NCBI GenBank assembly: GCA_030066685.1
Contig: JASJBF010000017.1
Location: 62,001-126,000 of the forward strand
DNA: 64,000 nucleotides
Direction: 5' to 3'
Source of the DNA: Kiloniellales bacterium
GTDB lineage: Bacteria; Pseudomonadota; Alphaproteobacteria; Kiloniellales; JAKSBE01
The translations under genes were made by a program, and so were the position numbers. Under the pieces are notes generated by a model. The model had not been told where the DNA came from and ran no database searches. It saw only the letters and a program-made list of their open reading frames with translations. This document shows positions 47,861 to 56,450 of the stretch, piece by piece; positions within the stretch are counted from its first letter, which is position 1; the number at the start of each line of letters is the position of its first letter.

Positions 47861-48988
47861 ATGCCGAAAGACCAGATCGAAAAGGGCCAGACCGAGGCCG
47901 CGGTGTTGTTCCGGCCGGGGCGGCTGGGCGCGCTGACCCTGCCCAACCGGGTGATCATGGCGCCGCTGACCCGCAACCGGACCGGCCGCGACGGCGTCCC
48001 CGGACCGCTCAACGTCGAGTACTACCGGCAGCGCGCCTCGGCCGGTTTGATCATCACCGAGGCCACCGACATCTCGCCTCAGGCCCGCGGCTATCCCGAC
48101 ACCCCGGGGATCCACAGCCGCGACCAGGTCGAGGGCTGGCGCCGGGTGACCGAGGCCGTCCACGCCGCCGGCGGCCGGATCTTCCTGCAGATCTTGCACA
48201 CCGGGCGGATCTCCCATGCCTCGCTGCAGCCGGGCGGTGCCCGGCCGGTCGCGCCCTCGGCGATCCGGCCGGCCGGCGAGGCCATGACCTATGACGGCCT
48301 GCAGCCCTTCGGCACCCCGCGGGCCCTGGAGACCCAGGAGATAACGGGCATCGTCGCCGACTTCCGCCGGGCCGCGGAGAACGCCGAGGCGGCCGGCTTC
48401 GACGGGGTCGAGATCCACGCCGCCAATGGCTACCTGCTGGACCAGTTCCTGCGCGACGGCAGCAACCGCCGCGACGACGCCTACGGTGGTTCGGTCGAAA
48501 ACCGGGCCCGGCTGCTGCTCGAGGTCGTGTCGGCGGCGGCCGAGGTGCTCGGCGCCGGACGGGTCGGCGTCCGCCTTTCGCCGCTCAACAGCTTCAACGA
48601 CATCCGCGACGGCGACCCGCAGGGAACCTTCCTGCGCGTCGCCGGACTGCTGGCGCCCATGGGCCTCGCCTACCTCCACGTCGTCGAGGGCGACATGACC
48701 GGCCAGGAGAACGCGGAACTCGACCACGGCCGCTTGCGCGAGGCCTTCGGCGGACCCTATATCGCAAATAACGGCTATGACAGGTCGCGAGCGATCGAGG
48801 CGATCGCCGGCGGCCAAGCGGACTTCGTCGCCTTCGGGAGCCTGTTCCTGGCGAACCCCGACCTTCCGGAGCGGTTCCGGCGCGACGCCCCGCTGAACAC
48901 GCCGATCCGCGAGACCTTCTACGGCGGCGACGGCCGTGGCTATACGGATTATCCCTTCCTCGAGGAAGGGACTCTCAGCGCCGCCTGA
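47861..48988 (+). CDS. Old yellow enzyme / alkene reductase (NemA-like)
   Basis: This 375-residue FMN-dependent flavoprotein of the old yellow enzyme family reduces activated alkenes and nitro compounds. Landmarks are APLTRNR near residue 30, QILHTGRISH (about 109-118), GFDGVEIHAANGYLLDQFLRDGSNRRDD (about 180-207, with the His/Asn substrate pair) and the phosphate-binding GRGYTDYP close to the C-terminus. It follows the TetR gene with an operator in between, like nemRA. GGAG lies seven bases before the ATG. A strong hairpin shortly after the stop probably ends the transcript. Confidence 0.93.
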   Translation: MPKDQIEKGQTEAAVLFRPGRLGALTLPNRVIMAPLTRNRTGRDGVPGPLNVEYYRQRASAGLIITEATDISPQARGYPDTPGIHSRDQVEGWRRVTEAVHAAGGRIFLQILHTGRISHASLQPGGARPVAPSAIRPAGEAMTYDGLQPFGTPRALETQEITGIVADFRRAAENAEAAGFDGVEIHAANGYLLDQFLRDGSNRRDDAYGGSVENRARLLLEVVSAAAEVLGAGRVGVRLSPLNSFNDIRDGDPQGTFLRVAGLLAPMGLAYLHVVEGDMTGQENAELDHGRLREAFGGPYIANNGYDRSRAIEAIAGGQADFVAFGSLFLANPDLPERFRRDAPLNTPIRETFYGGDGRGYTDYPFLEEGTLSAA

Positions 48989-49012
48989 CCCCTCTCCAGG
49001 CGGTCGCTGGTG

Positions 49013-49043
49013 GCAGGCCCACCGTACGGGGCGGTGGGCCTGC
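49013..49043. terminator. Bidirectional terminator hairpin
   Basis: Arms GCAGGCCCACCG (49013-49024) and CGGTGGGCCTGC (49032-49043) are perfect 12-bp reverse complements around seven bases. They lie between the convergent OYE and EEP genes. T-rich bases are few, but its position favours termination from both sides. Confidence 0.72.
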
Positions 49044-49075
49044 TTGCGGTCTGAGGCCGGGTCCGACCGTGCCGT

Positions 49076-50350
49076 TCAGTCCGCCGCCGAGGCGAAGGGC
49101 CCGCCGAAGCCCGGCAGCAGCTTCACGTCGACATAGACCAGCCGGTGGTCCGAGGCGGAGACCAGGGCGGCCAAGGGGTCCCCCTGGATCGGCCAGAAGA
49201 CCTCGGCGCGCTTGATCCGCAGCTGGCGCGACGCCAGCACGTAGTCGACCCGCAGGTTGCCGGGGCTGGGCGCGGCGTCGCCGAAGTCGGCGGTGTCGAA
49301 GGCCGGATCGCCCCGGTGTGTGTCGTTCTCCCCGCCCTGGAGGGCCGCCGCCTCGACCCCGCCGTCGCTGGCCGGCACCGGCCGCCGGGCGATCAGCGGG
49401 TTGCGCAGCAGCTGCCGCGCCGCGTTGCCGGTGCTGTCGCCGTCGAAGGGGTCGGCGTTGAGGTCGCCCAGCACCACGAAGGGCCGGCCGAAGCGCAGGC
49501 CGCCGCGCCGCCCCGCGTCGTCGTAGATGTAGCGGCCGCGGAAGGGCAGCACGTAGTCCGACCAGAAGCGGATCTCGTCGTGGTTGCGGGTGCCGTTGCG
49601 GTCCTCGGGCCCGTCGAAGACCGGCGGGGTGGGATGGCTGGCCAGGAGGTGGACGACCCGGCCGGCGACCTCGATCGGGACGTCCCAATGGCTCTTGGAG
49701 GAGAGGCGGAAGACCGCCAGCTCCTCGGCCGAGTGCCAGTCCTCAGGCTCGGGCGTGGCAGGGTCGTCCGGCAGCAGGGCGCCGGGCATGTCCTTCCAGA
49801 GGAAGTTGCGGAAGGTCCGCACCTGCGCCTCCCGGATCGGGTGCTTGGACAGCAGCACCATGGCGAAGTGGCCGGGAAAGAACCCGAAGCCGAAGGCGTC
49901 GTTGCCGCCGCCGATGCTGCCGTCGTTGTCCAGGTCGAGGCCAGAAGGCACGCCGGTGTTCGAGGGCGCCAGGAAGACGTGGTCGAAGCGGATCGGCGCG
50001 GCGCCGTTCTGCGGCACCTCGAGGAAGTTCTCCAGGAAGAGCGCGAGGGCCCGGCTCTCGCCGCCGTCGTTCTCATCGAAGTTGAACTCGTTGATCAGCA
50101 GCACGTCGGGATCGACCCGCTGGATGATCTCGGCGATCGCCCGCGCCTGGGGATCCGACGGGTCCGCGAGCTGCGCCTCCAGCCCGCCCAGGCTGAAGGG
50201 GCTGAGCGAGGCGTTGAAGGTCGCGACCCGCAGGGTCGTGGCGCGGAAGGGAAAGCCGTCGTCGGCCGAGGCGGCGGTAGCGGTGAGCGCGACGCCGGCA
50301 AGGGCCAGGGTTGCAGCCGCAAGACGGAAGCTTCCGCGAAGAAAAGGCAT
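49076..50350 (-). CDS. Exported endonuclease/exonuclease/phosphatase-family protein
   Basis: This 424-residue protein has a Sec signal peptide (about residues 1-28, LAAATLALAGVALTATAASA) and a DNase I-like EEP domain. Conserved features are TLRVATFNASLS (N-terminal strand and Asn), LLINEFNFDE (metal Glu), a HPTPPVF segment, GDLNADPFDG (catalytic Asp/Asn) and SDHRLVYVDV (catalytic His) at the end. Secreted EEP proteins include DNases, phosphodiesterases and sphingomyelinase-like enzymes. The exact substrate is unclear. AGGGGA precedes the ATG at 50350. A dispersed palindrome lies upstream. Confidence 0.86.
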   Translation of the reverse strand: MPFLRGSFRLAAATLALAGVALTATAASADDGFPFRATTLRVATFNASLSPFSLGGLEAQLADPSDPQARAIAEIIQRVDPDVLLINEFNFDENDGGESRALALFLENFLEVPQNGAAPIRFDHVFLAPSNTGVPSGLDLDNDGSIGGGNDAFGFGFFPGHFAMVLLSKHPIREAQVRTFRNFLWKDMPGALLPDDPATPEPEDWHSAEELAVFRLSSKSHWDVPIEVAGRVVHLLASHPTPPVFDGPEDRNGTRNHDEIRFWSDYVLPFRGRYIYDDAGRRGGLRFGRPFVVLGDLNADPFDGDSTGNAARQLLRNPLIARRPVPASDGGVEAAALQGGENDTHRGDPAFDTADFGDAAPSPGNLRVDYVLASRQLRIKRAEVFWPIQGDPLAALVSASDHRLVYVDVKLLPGFGGPFASAAD

Positions 50351-50532
50351 GTCGAAATCCCCTGGAACGGCGTTTCCCCAGGCGCGGCCGCGACGACCAC
50401 CCGCAACCTCGAAGTGTTCCGGCCCAGCATGACACAACGCCGTCATCCGGGTGATAGCTTTGTGACGGGATGGGATTGATGAGGAAGGCGCAATCCCGAC
50501 CTGGAGATGCTACCCAATCGATACCCACACCA

Positions 50533-50611
50533 CTGTCATGCCCGGGCTTGACCTGGGCATCCATCGAGCAACTGGCACCATGGATAGCCGGGTCAAGCCC
50601 GGCTATGACAG
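50533..50611. repeat. Dispersed palindromic element, 'tgtcatgcccgg' family
   Basis: The element is 79 bp, bounded by CTGTCAT and ATGACAG, with inner palindromes at CCCGGGCTTGACCTGGG and GCCGGGTCAAGCCCGGC. The halves are themselves mirror images, ATCCATCG against CCATGGAT. It closely resembles the copy at 34759-34839. Here it sits between divergent genes, so it is not only a terminator. Confidence 0.75.
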
Positions 50612-50653
50612 AAAGAGGAGCCAAGGGTGGGTTGCGTTGGAGTGAGGCGCTGC

Positions 50654-51214
50654 ATGTCCACCACCGCCGACCGCGTCATCGAGATCTTCGCCGCCGCGCC
50701 CTGGCGCCTCGACGCCCTGCGCGCGGTGGCGGCGCTCGGCCTGCCGGATTGCTGGGCCGCGGCCGGCGTCCTGCGCAACCCGATCTGGGACAGCCTGCAC
50801 GGCTACGCCGCGGCAACGCCGCTCAACGACTTGGACATGGTCTACTTCGATCCAAAAGACCACACGAAGGAGCGGGATCGGACGCTGGAGGCGGAGCTGC
50901 GGAAGCTGTCCCCCGGCCTGCCCTGGTCCATCCGCAACCAGGCCCGCATGCACCACACCAACGGCGACCGGCCCTACACTTCGACCGAAGACGCGCTGCG
51001 CCACTGGCTGGAGACGGTCTCGGCGGTCGGCATCCGCCTGACCGGGACGGGCGAGCTCGAGCTGCTCGCCCCTTTCGGTTTCGACGACATCTTCGCCCTG
51101 ACCGTGCGCCCGACCCCGCACGCCCGCGCCAAGCGATCGGGCGCTTACCGGGCTCGAATGGCCCGGAAGAACTGGCCGGCAACTTGGCCGCGAGTCAATG
51201 TGCTGGCGGAGTAA
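50654..51214 (+). CDS. COG3575-type nucleotidyltransferase-like protein
   Basis: This 186-residue protein of the DUF925/COG3575 family has a nucleotidyltransferase-like core. It shows AAAGVLRNPIWDSLHGYA and LNDLDMVYFD (metal Asp pair, about residues 57-66), then PWSIRNQARMHHTNGD and YTSTEDALRHWLETVSAVGIRL. These proteins resemble tRNA nucleotidyltransferase-fold enzymes but have no assigned substrate. The ATG at 50654 follows GAGG; a GTG nine codons earlier is less likely. It is convergent with pheT, three bases apart. Confidence 0.83.
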   Translation: MSTTADRVIEIFAAAPWRLDALRAVAALGLPDCWAAAGVLRNPIWDSLHGYAAATPLNDLDMVYFDPKDHTKERDRTLEAELRKLSPGLPWSIRNQARMHHTNGDRPYTSTEDALRHWLETVSAVGIRLTGTGELELLAPFGFDDIFALTVRPTPHARAKRSGAYRARMARKNWPATWPRVNVLAE

Positions 51215-51217
51215 ACC

Positions 51218-53623
51218 TCAGCCCCGCAGCACCCCACCCGTCGCCTTCTCGACCTGCTGGACGACCTTCTGGCCGATGGCGTCGATCTCGGCGTCGGTCA
51301 GGGTGCGGTCGCGGGGCTGGATGGTGACGGCGATGGCGAGGGACTTCTTGCCGTCCTCGACGCCCTGGCCCTGGTAGACGTCGAAGACGTCGACCCGGGT
51401 CACCATCGCCTTGTCGGCCCCCCTGGCGGCGCGCAGCAGCTTCTCGGCCGGCAGCTCGGCGTCGACCACGAAGGCGAAGTCGCGCTCCAGCGGCTGCAGG
51501 GCCGAGGTCTGGAGCGCCGGGCGCAGCTTACCGCTCGCCTTGGCCTTGGGCGCCGGGATGGTGCCCAGATGGACCTCGAAGGCGACCACCGGGCCCTTGA
51601 GATCGATGGCGCGCAGCACCTTGGGATGCAGCTCGCCGAAGTTGGCCAGGACCTTGGGGCCCAGGCGCAGGCAGCCGGAGCGGCCGGGATGGTACCAGCC
51701 GGGCGCGTCGGCGGTGACCTGCAGGTTCTCGACCGGCGCGCCGCAGGCGGTCAGCGCCGCCAGGGCGTCGGCCTTGGCGTCGAAGGCGTCGACCTCTCGC
51801 GCGCCCGCCCAGTGGCGCGGACCGAAGGACCCGGCGCGCAGGCCCGCGGCGACCTCGTCCTGGCCGTGGGGCGTGTTGTCGCGGTACTGGCCGCCGATCT
51901 CGAAGAGCGCAGCGTCGCCCAGGCCCTTGTCGGCGGCGCGCGCCGCGGCGACCGCCAGGTTGGGCAGGATCGAGGGCCGCATGACGTCGAGGTCGGCGCT
52001 GATCGGGTTGAGCAGCCGCAGGCTCTCCGGTACTTCGGCGAAGAGCCGGGCCAGCTCCGAGGACATGAAGGAGAAGGTCACGGTCTCGTCCAGGCCGCGC
52101 CAGGCCAGGGCGTTGCGGGCGAAGGTCTCGCGCCGCTGCGCCAGGGTCAGCACGCCGTGGGACAGCACGGTCTCGCGCACCAGCGGCACCACGGGGATCT
52201 CGTCGTAGCCGTGGATCCGCAGCACCTCCTCGACCAGGCAGGCCTCGCCCTCGACGTCGGGGCGCCAGGAGGGCACCTGGATCGCGATCGCCTTCTTGCC
52301 CGCTTCGACCTCGAAGCCGAGGCGCTCCAGGATCTCGCGCTGACGCTCGGCCGGCAGATCGAGGCCGCCGAGGGTGGCGCTGCGCTCCGGTCGCAGGGCG
52401 ATCTCGCGCCGCCAGTCCGGGATCGTGCCGGCGGTGACCACCTGGCTCGCTTCGCCGCCGCAGATCTCCAGGATCAGGCGCGCCGCGACCTCGGGCCCCC
52501 AGCGGGCCGATTCCGGATCGAGCCCGCGCTCGAAGCGGTAGCGGGCGTCGGAGATAATGCCAAGTTTGCGGCCGGTGGCGGCGGTGCGCACCGGATCGAA
52601 GAGCGCGACCTCGAGGAAGACCTCGGTGGTCTCCTCGGTGCAGCCCGAGAGCTCGCCGCCCATGACCCCGCCAATGCCCTGCAGGCCGGCCTCGTCGGCG
52701 ATGACCGCCATCTCGGCGTCCATGACGTAGGACTTGCCGTCGAGGGCCAGGATCTCCTCGCCCGCTTGGGCCAGGCGCATGGTCAGGTCGCCCTCGAGCT
52801 TGGCGGCGTCGAAGACGTGGAGCGGCCTGCCCAGGTCGAAGGTGACGAAGTTGGTGATGTCGACCAGGGCCGAGATCGGCCGGAGGCCGATCGACAGCAG
52901 GCGGTCCTGCAGCCATTTGGGCGAGGGCCCGTTCTTCACGCCGCGGAAGCTGCGCCCGGCGACGAAGGGGCAGGCCTCGGCCGTGTCCTCGGAGAAGTCG
53001 CGCAGCCACTTGACCGGGCTGTCGAAGCTGCCCGGCACCTCGGCGAAGTCGTGGGGCTTGAGGGTCCCGAGGCCCGCCGCCGCCAGGTCCCGCGCCACGC
53101 CGCGCACGCCGAGGCAGTCGCCCCGGTTGGGGGTGATCGCGATGTCGATGACCGGGTCGTCGAGACCCATGACCGTGGCGAAGGGCGCGCCGAAGGGGGC
53201 GTCCGCGGGCAGCTCGATGATGCCCTCGTGCTCGTCGGAGAGGCCCATCTCGCGCTCGGAGACCAGCATGCCGTTGGACTCGACGCCGCGGATGGTGCCC
53301 GTCTTGAGGTCGACGCCGGTGCCCGGGATGTAGGTCCCGACCGGGGCGAAGACGCCGATCATGCCGGTCCGCGCGTTGGGCGCGCCGCAGACCACCTGGA
53401 CCTCGCCGTGGTCCAGCGTCTCGACGATGCAGACCTTGAGCCGGTCGGCGTCGGGGTGGGGCCTGGCCTCCTTGACGCGGGCGACGGTGAAAGGCGCCAG
53501 CGCCCGGCCGCGGTCCTCCACGCCCTCCAGCTCGAGGCCGATCATCGACAGCTTGTCGGTGATCTCCTCCAGCGAGGCCTCGGTCTCCAGGTGGGTCTTC
53601 AGCCAGGACAGGGTGAACTTCAT
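51218..53623 (-). CDS. pheT: Phenylalanyl-tRNA synthetase beta subunit
   Basis: At 801 residues this is the full beta chain of PheRS. It begins MKFTLSWLKTHL, followed by the tRNA-binding (EMAP-like) domain with HPDADRLKVCIVE, the B3/B4 editing region with LVDITNFV and DLGRPLHVFDAAKL, and B5. A C-terminal ferredoxin-fold anticodon-binding domain ends the protein (DVFDVYQGQGVEDGKKSLA). It edits misacylated Tyr-tRNA and forms an (alpha-beta)2 enzyme with PheS. The start at 53623 matches the family. Between pheS and pheT are 178 bases holding repeat elements, more than is usual. Confidence 0.97.
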   Translation of the reverse strand: MKFTLSWLKTHLETEASLEEITDKLSMIGLELEGVEDRGRALAPFTVARVKEARPHPDADRLKVCIVETLDHGEVQVVCGAPNARTGMIGVFAPVGTYIPGTGVDLKTGTIRGVESNGMLVSEREMGLSDEHEGIIELPADAPFGAPFATVMGLDDPVIDIAITPNRGDCLGVRGVARDLAAAGLGTLKPHDFAEVPGSFDSPVKWLRDFSEDTAEACPFVAGRSFRGVKNGPSPKWLQDRLLSIGLRPISALVDITNFVTFDLGRPLHVFDAAKLEGDLTMRLAQAGEEILALDGKSYVMDAEMAVIADEAGLQGIGGVMGGELSGCTEETTEVFLEVALFDPVRTAATGRKLGIISDARYRFERGLDPESARWGPEVAARLILEICGGEASQVVTAGTIPDWRREIALRPERSATLGGLDLPAERQREILERLGFEVEAGKKAIAIQVPSWRPDVEGEACLVEEVLRIHGYDEIPVVPLVRETVLSHGVLTLAQRRETFARNALAWRGLDETVTFSFMSSELARLFAEVPESLRLLNPISADLDVMRPSILPNLAVAAARAADKGLGDAALFEIGGQYRDNTPHGQDEVAAGLRAGSFGPRHWAGAREVDAFDAKADALAALTACGAPVENLQVTADAPGWYHPGRSGCLRLGPKVLANFGELHPKVLRAIDLKGPVVAFEVHLGTIPAPKAKASGKLRPALQTSALQPLERDFAFVVDAELPAEKLLRAARGADKAMVTRVDVFDVYQGQGVEDGKKSLAIAVTIQPRDRTLTDAEIDAIGQKVVQQVEKATGGVLRG

Positions 53624-53663
53624 GACCGGCCTCCCCTCCAAAGGTCGAACGCCGTCGGCGTCC

Positions 53664-53765
53664 CCCCCACCCTGTCCCTCCCCCACGCCGGGGGGAGGGG
53701 ACGCGCTGCTGTGGCCTGCGCCTCATTCCCTCCCCCTTGATGGGGGAGGGCTAGGGAGGGGGTGA
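53664..53765. repeat. Pair of CTCCCCC-type palindromes between pheS and pheT
   Basis: Two facing copies of the repeat family first seen at 5131-5258 lie here. The right copy has the identical 19-bp core CTCCCCCTTGATGGGGGAG (53730-53748) and a GGGAGGGGGTG tail. The left copy is a variant (53664-53700) with a CACCC start in the opposite orientation. It lies inside the pheS-pheT intergenic gap, so it must be tolerated within the transcript. Confidence 0.65.
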
Positions 53766-53801
53766 CCGTCGACAGTTCCTCGCTCTTCCCGCGATGCATC
53801 A

Positions 53802-54881
53802 CTAGATCCCCCGGACCAGGCTCGGGGTCTCCAGGGGCAGGAAGCCGTAGTGCTTCAGCCAGCGGAGGTCGGAGTCGTAGAAGGTGCGCAGGTCGGGGAT
53901 GCCGTACTTCAGCATGGCGATGCGCTCGATCCCCATGCCGAAGGCGAAGCCCTGGTACCTGGTGGAGTCGATGCCGCAGTTCTCCAGCACCTTGGGATGG
54001 ACCATGCCGCAGCCCAGGATCTCCAGCCAGTCGTCGCCGTGGCCGATCTTGAGCTGGCCGTCGGCGCGGGTGCAGCCGATGTCGACCTCGGCCGAGGGCT
54101 CGGTGAAGGGGAAGTAGCTGGGCCGGAAGCGGACCGGCAGGTCGTCGATGTCGAAGAAGGCCCGGCAGAACTCGATCAGGGTGCCCTTGAGGTGGCCCAT
54201 GTGGGTGGTCTCGTCGACCACCAGCCCCTCGACCTGGTGGAACATCGGCGAGTGGGTGGCGTCGGAATCGCAGCGGAAGGTGCGGCCGGGCACGATGATC
54301 CGGATCGGCGGCTCGACCGACTGCATGGTCCGGATCTGGACCGGCGAGGTGTGGGTGCGCAGCACCATCGGCGGGCCGTCGGCGTCGCGCGGCGGCAGGT
54401 AGAAGGTGTCCTGCTCCTGCCGGGCCGGGTGCTCCTCGGGGATGTTGAGGGCGGTGAAGTTGTGGAAGTCGTCCTCGACGTGCGGCCCCTCGGCGACGCC
54501 GAAGCCCATCTCGCCGAAGATCGCGACCAGCTCCTCGACGGTGCGGCTGATCGGGTGGATGTGGCCGACCCGGTCGGGCCGCGCCGGCAGGGAGACGTCG
54601 ATGCGCTCCGCCTGAAGGCGCTGCTCCAGATCGGCGTCGGCCAGGTCCTGGCGCCGGGCCTCGATCGCCTCGGCGACCGCGTCCTTGATCCGGTTGTAGG
54701 CCTGGCCGCGTTCCTTGCGCTCCTCGGGCGTGAGTCCGCCCAGGGTCTTCATCAGCTGGGTGACCTGGCCCTTCTTGCCGAGGATCCGCACCCGCGCCTG
54801 CTCCAGCGCCTCAAGGTCGGCGGCGTCGGCCACCTGGCCCAGCAGGCTGCTCTTCAGGTCGTCGAGGTTCTGGTGCTCCAT
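53802..54881 (-). CDS. pheS: Phenylalanyl-tRNA synthetase alpha subunit
   Basis: This 359-residue class II aminoacyl-tRNA synthetase catalytic subunit has an N-terminal coiled coil (about residues 5-90), motif 1 in the [19 protein letters not shown] region, motif 2 around [22 protein letters not shown], and motif 3 in [14 protein letters not shown]. It charges tRNA-Phe. It lies between rplT and pheT in the conserved order. The start ATG fits the family ([17 protein letters not shown]). Confidence 0.97.
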   Translation of the reverse strand: MEHQNLDDLKSSLLGQVADAADLEALEQARVRILGKKGQVTQLMKTLGGLTPEERKERGQAYNRIKDAVAEAIEARRQDLADADLEQRLQAERIDVSLPARPDRVGHIHPISRTVEELVAIFGEMGFGVAEGPHVEDDFHNFTALNIPEEHPARQEQDTFYLPPRDADGPPMVLRTHTSPVQIRTMQSVEPPIRIIVPGRTFRCDSDATHSPMFHQVEGLVVDETTHMGHLKGTLIEFCRAFFDIDDLPVRFRPSYFPFTEPSAEVDIGCTRADGQLKIGHGDDWLEILGCGMVHPKVLENCGIDSTRYQGFAFGMGIERIAMLKYGIPDLRTFYDSDLRWLKHYGFLPLETPSLVRGI

Positions 54882-54961
54882 CTTCGCGCTCCGCCTGTCT
54901 TGCTTCGACCGGCGGCCCCTCGCTCGGTTCCAGGGCCGCCCCTCCGGCCCCTGAAACCGCG

Positions 54962-55327
54962 TTAGCGAGCTTGGCTCAGCGCGGCCTGGGCCTGATCCAC
55001 CAAGCTCTTAAAGGCCTCGGGCTCGCGCAGCGCGATGTCGGCCAGGACCTTGCGGTCGACCTCGATGCCGGCCTTGTGGATGCCGTTCATGAACTGGGAA
55101 TAGGTCAGGCCGTGCTCCCGGGCGCCGGCGTTGATCCGCTGGATCCAGAGGGCGCGGAAGTTGCGCTTGCGGACCCGGCGGTCGCGGTAGGCGTACTGCT
55201 GCGCCTTCTCCATCCGCTCGACGGCGACGCGGAACACGTTCTTGCCCCGGCCCTGGTAGCCCGAGGACTTCTTGATGACCTTCTTGTGCTTGGCGTGCGC
55301 GGTGACGCCGCGCTTGACTCTTGCCAT
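54962..55327 (-). CDS. rplT: 50S ribosomal protein L20
   Basis: This 121-residue L20 begins [31 protein letters not shown] in the family pattern: a basic N-terminal extension that threads into 23S rRNA, then a globular domain with [23 protein letters not shown]. The length is normal (about 118). In other bacteria L20 also represses its own operon by binding leader RNA. Eighteen bases separate it from rpmI upstream. Confidence 0.98.
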   Translation of the reverse strand: MARVKRGVTAHAKHKKVIKKSSGYQGRGKNVFRVAVERMEKAQQYAYRDRRVRKRNFRALWIQRINAGAREHGLTYSQFMNGIHKAGIEVDRKVLADIALREPEAFKSLVDQAQAALSQAR

Positions 55328-55345
55328 GTCTCTCGCTCCCCGGCG

Positions 55346-55549
55346 CTAGAAGCCGTACGGCAGGAAATTGCGCTTGATGATCTTGGCGTCCGGCGCCGAG
55401 GCGATGGTGGTGCCGCGGGCGTTTCGGATCATCTTCTGGGAGCGGCGGCGCATGAAATGGCGCTTGCCGGCGTAGTTGCGCTTGACCTTGCCCTTGGCGG
55501 ACAGGCGGAAGCGCCCCTTGGCACTGCTCTTGGTCTTCAACTTGGGCAT
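55346..55549 (-). CDS. rpmI: 50S ribosomal protein L35
   Basis: This 67-residue L35 starts at [14 protein letters not shown], has the typical [19 protein letters not shown] core and ends in FLPYGF. The ATG at 55549 is clear; a longer open frame upstream is only leader sequence. A good sigma-70 promoter lies 100 bases upstream, so rpmI-rplT can be made independently of infC. Confidence 0.98.
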   Translation of the reverse strand: MPKLKTKSSAKGRFRLSAKGKVKRNYAGKRHFMRRRSQKMIRNARGTTIASAPDAKIIKRNFLPYGF

Positions 55550-55648
55550 TTCGTCTTCCTCTAACATATTGATTTCAGGCGATTTCATCAGAGCGGCCGG
55601 GCATGCCCTCGAAGAAGCACCGGCGCGCCTTCGCCTTGAGCGGCGCGT

Positions 55649-55677
55649 TTTATAGCGGGGGCGGGGGCGGAAGGCAA
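55649..55677 (-). promoter_or_regulatory. Predicted sigma-70 promoter for rpmI-rplT
   Basis: On the minus strand, -35 TTGCCT (55672-55677) and -10 TATAAA (55649-55654) are exactly 17 bases apart, about 100 bases before rpmI. The leader between this promoter and rpmI has not been assigned a known L20-binding fold but is long enough for one. Confidence 0.55.
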
Positions 55678-55814
55678 GGCGGTCGGGCCCGTCAAGGCCC
55701 CCAGTTCCTGCGCCGGGCAAGCCCGCCGAGCCGACGGGGAAGCCGGAGCCGCACGATCGGATCCTGAGGGAAAGGAGGTTGGGGCTACGGTGGCGGCCTG
55801 CCTGGCCACCGGCC

Positions 55815-56351
55815 TTAGCGGGGCGCCATGACCATGGTCATCTGGCGGCCTTCGAGGCGGGGGAACTGCTCGACCTTGGCCACCTCCTCGAGCTCGTCGC
55901 GAACCTTCTGGAGCAGCTTGAGGCCGAGGTCCTGATGAACCATCTCACGGCCGCGGAAACGCATGGTGACCTTGACCTTGTCGCCGTCGTCGAGGAAGCG
56001 ATTGATCGACCGCATCTTCACGTCGTAGTCGTGCTGGTCGATGTTCGGGCGCATCTTGATTTCCTTGACGTCGATGATCTTCTGTTTCTTGCGCGCCTCG
56101 CTCTTGCGCTTCTGCTCCTCGTACTTGTACTTGCCGAAGTCCATGATCTTGCAGACCGGCGGGTCCGCATTGGGCGAGACCTCGACCAGGTCGAGGCCGA
56201 CGTTGGTCGCCCGATCGAGTGCCTCCGAGGTCGCAACGACGCCGACGTTCTCGCCGGTCTCATCGATCAGACGGATGGTCCGATTGTCGATGTTTTCATT
56301 CACGCGCGGCCCACCGCGGGACGGCGTGGGATCAAAGGGTGGTCTGGCGAT
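55815..56351 (-). CDS. infC: Translation initiation factor IF-3, probable AUC start
   Basis: IF-3 here is 178 residues if translation starts at the ATC codon 56349-56351. This is preceded by GGAGG (56358-56362) with a six-base spacer. The resulting N-terminus, [19 protein letters not shown], matches alphaproteobacterial IF-3 (ARRP...P...GPRVN) and gives normal family length. The first GTG would give only 162 residues with no ribosome site, and no ATG is in frame. The rest is typical: the two IF-3 domains, with [20 protein letters not shown] and [18 protein letters not shown] non-AUG start (AUU in E. coli) is how infC senses its own protein level, so AUC probably serves the same autoregulation. 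Confidence 0.9.
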   Translation of the reverse strand: MARPPFDPTPSRGGPRVNENIDNRTIRLIDETGENVGVVATSEALDRATNVGLDLVEVSPNADPPVCKIMDFGKYKYEEQKRKSEARKKQKIIDVKEIKMRPNIDQHDYDVKMRSINRFLDDGDKVKVTMRFRGREMVHQDLGLKLLQKVRDELEEVAKVEQFPRLEGRQMTMVMAPR

Positions 56352-56450
56352 GGATAGCCTCCATAACAGTTAGCCCGGTCGAAAGGCGTAAAAGCCCCGC
56401 CCCGCACCCCGACGGCGCCGGGCAGGGCCGCAAGCCCCGACCAGAAGTGA

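Noticed and set aside
51569-53740. A 723-codon open frame antisense to pheT
   Set aside because: The opposite strand is unmistakably PheT. The frame has antisense GC-skewed composition.
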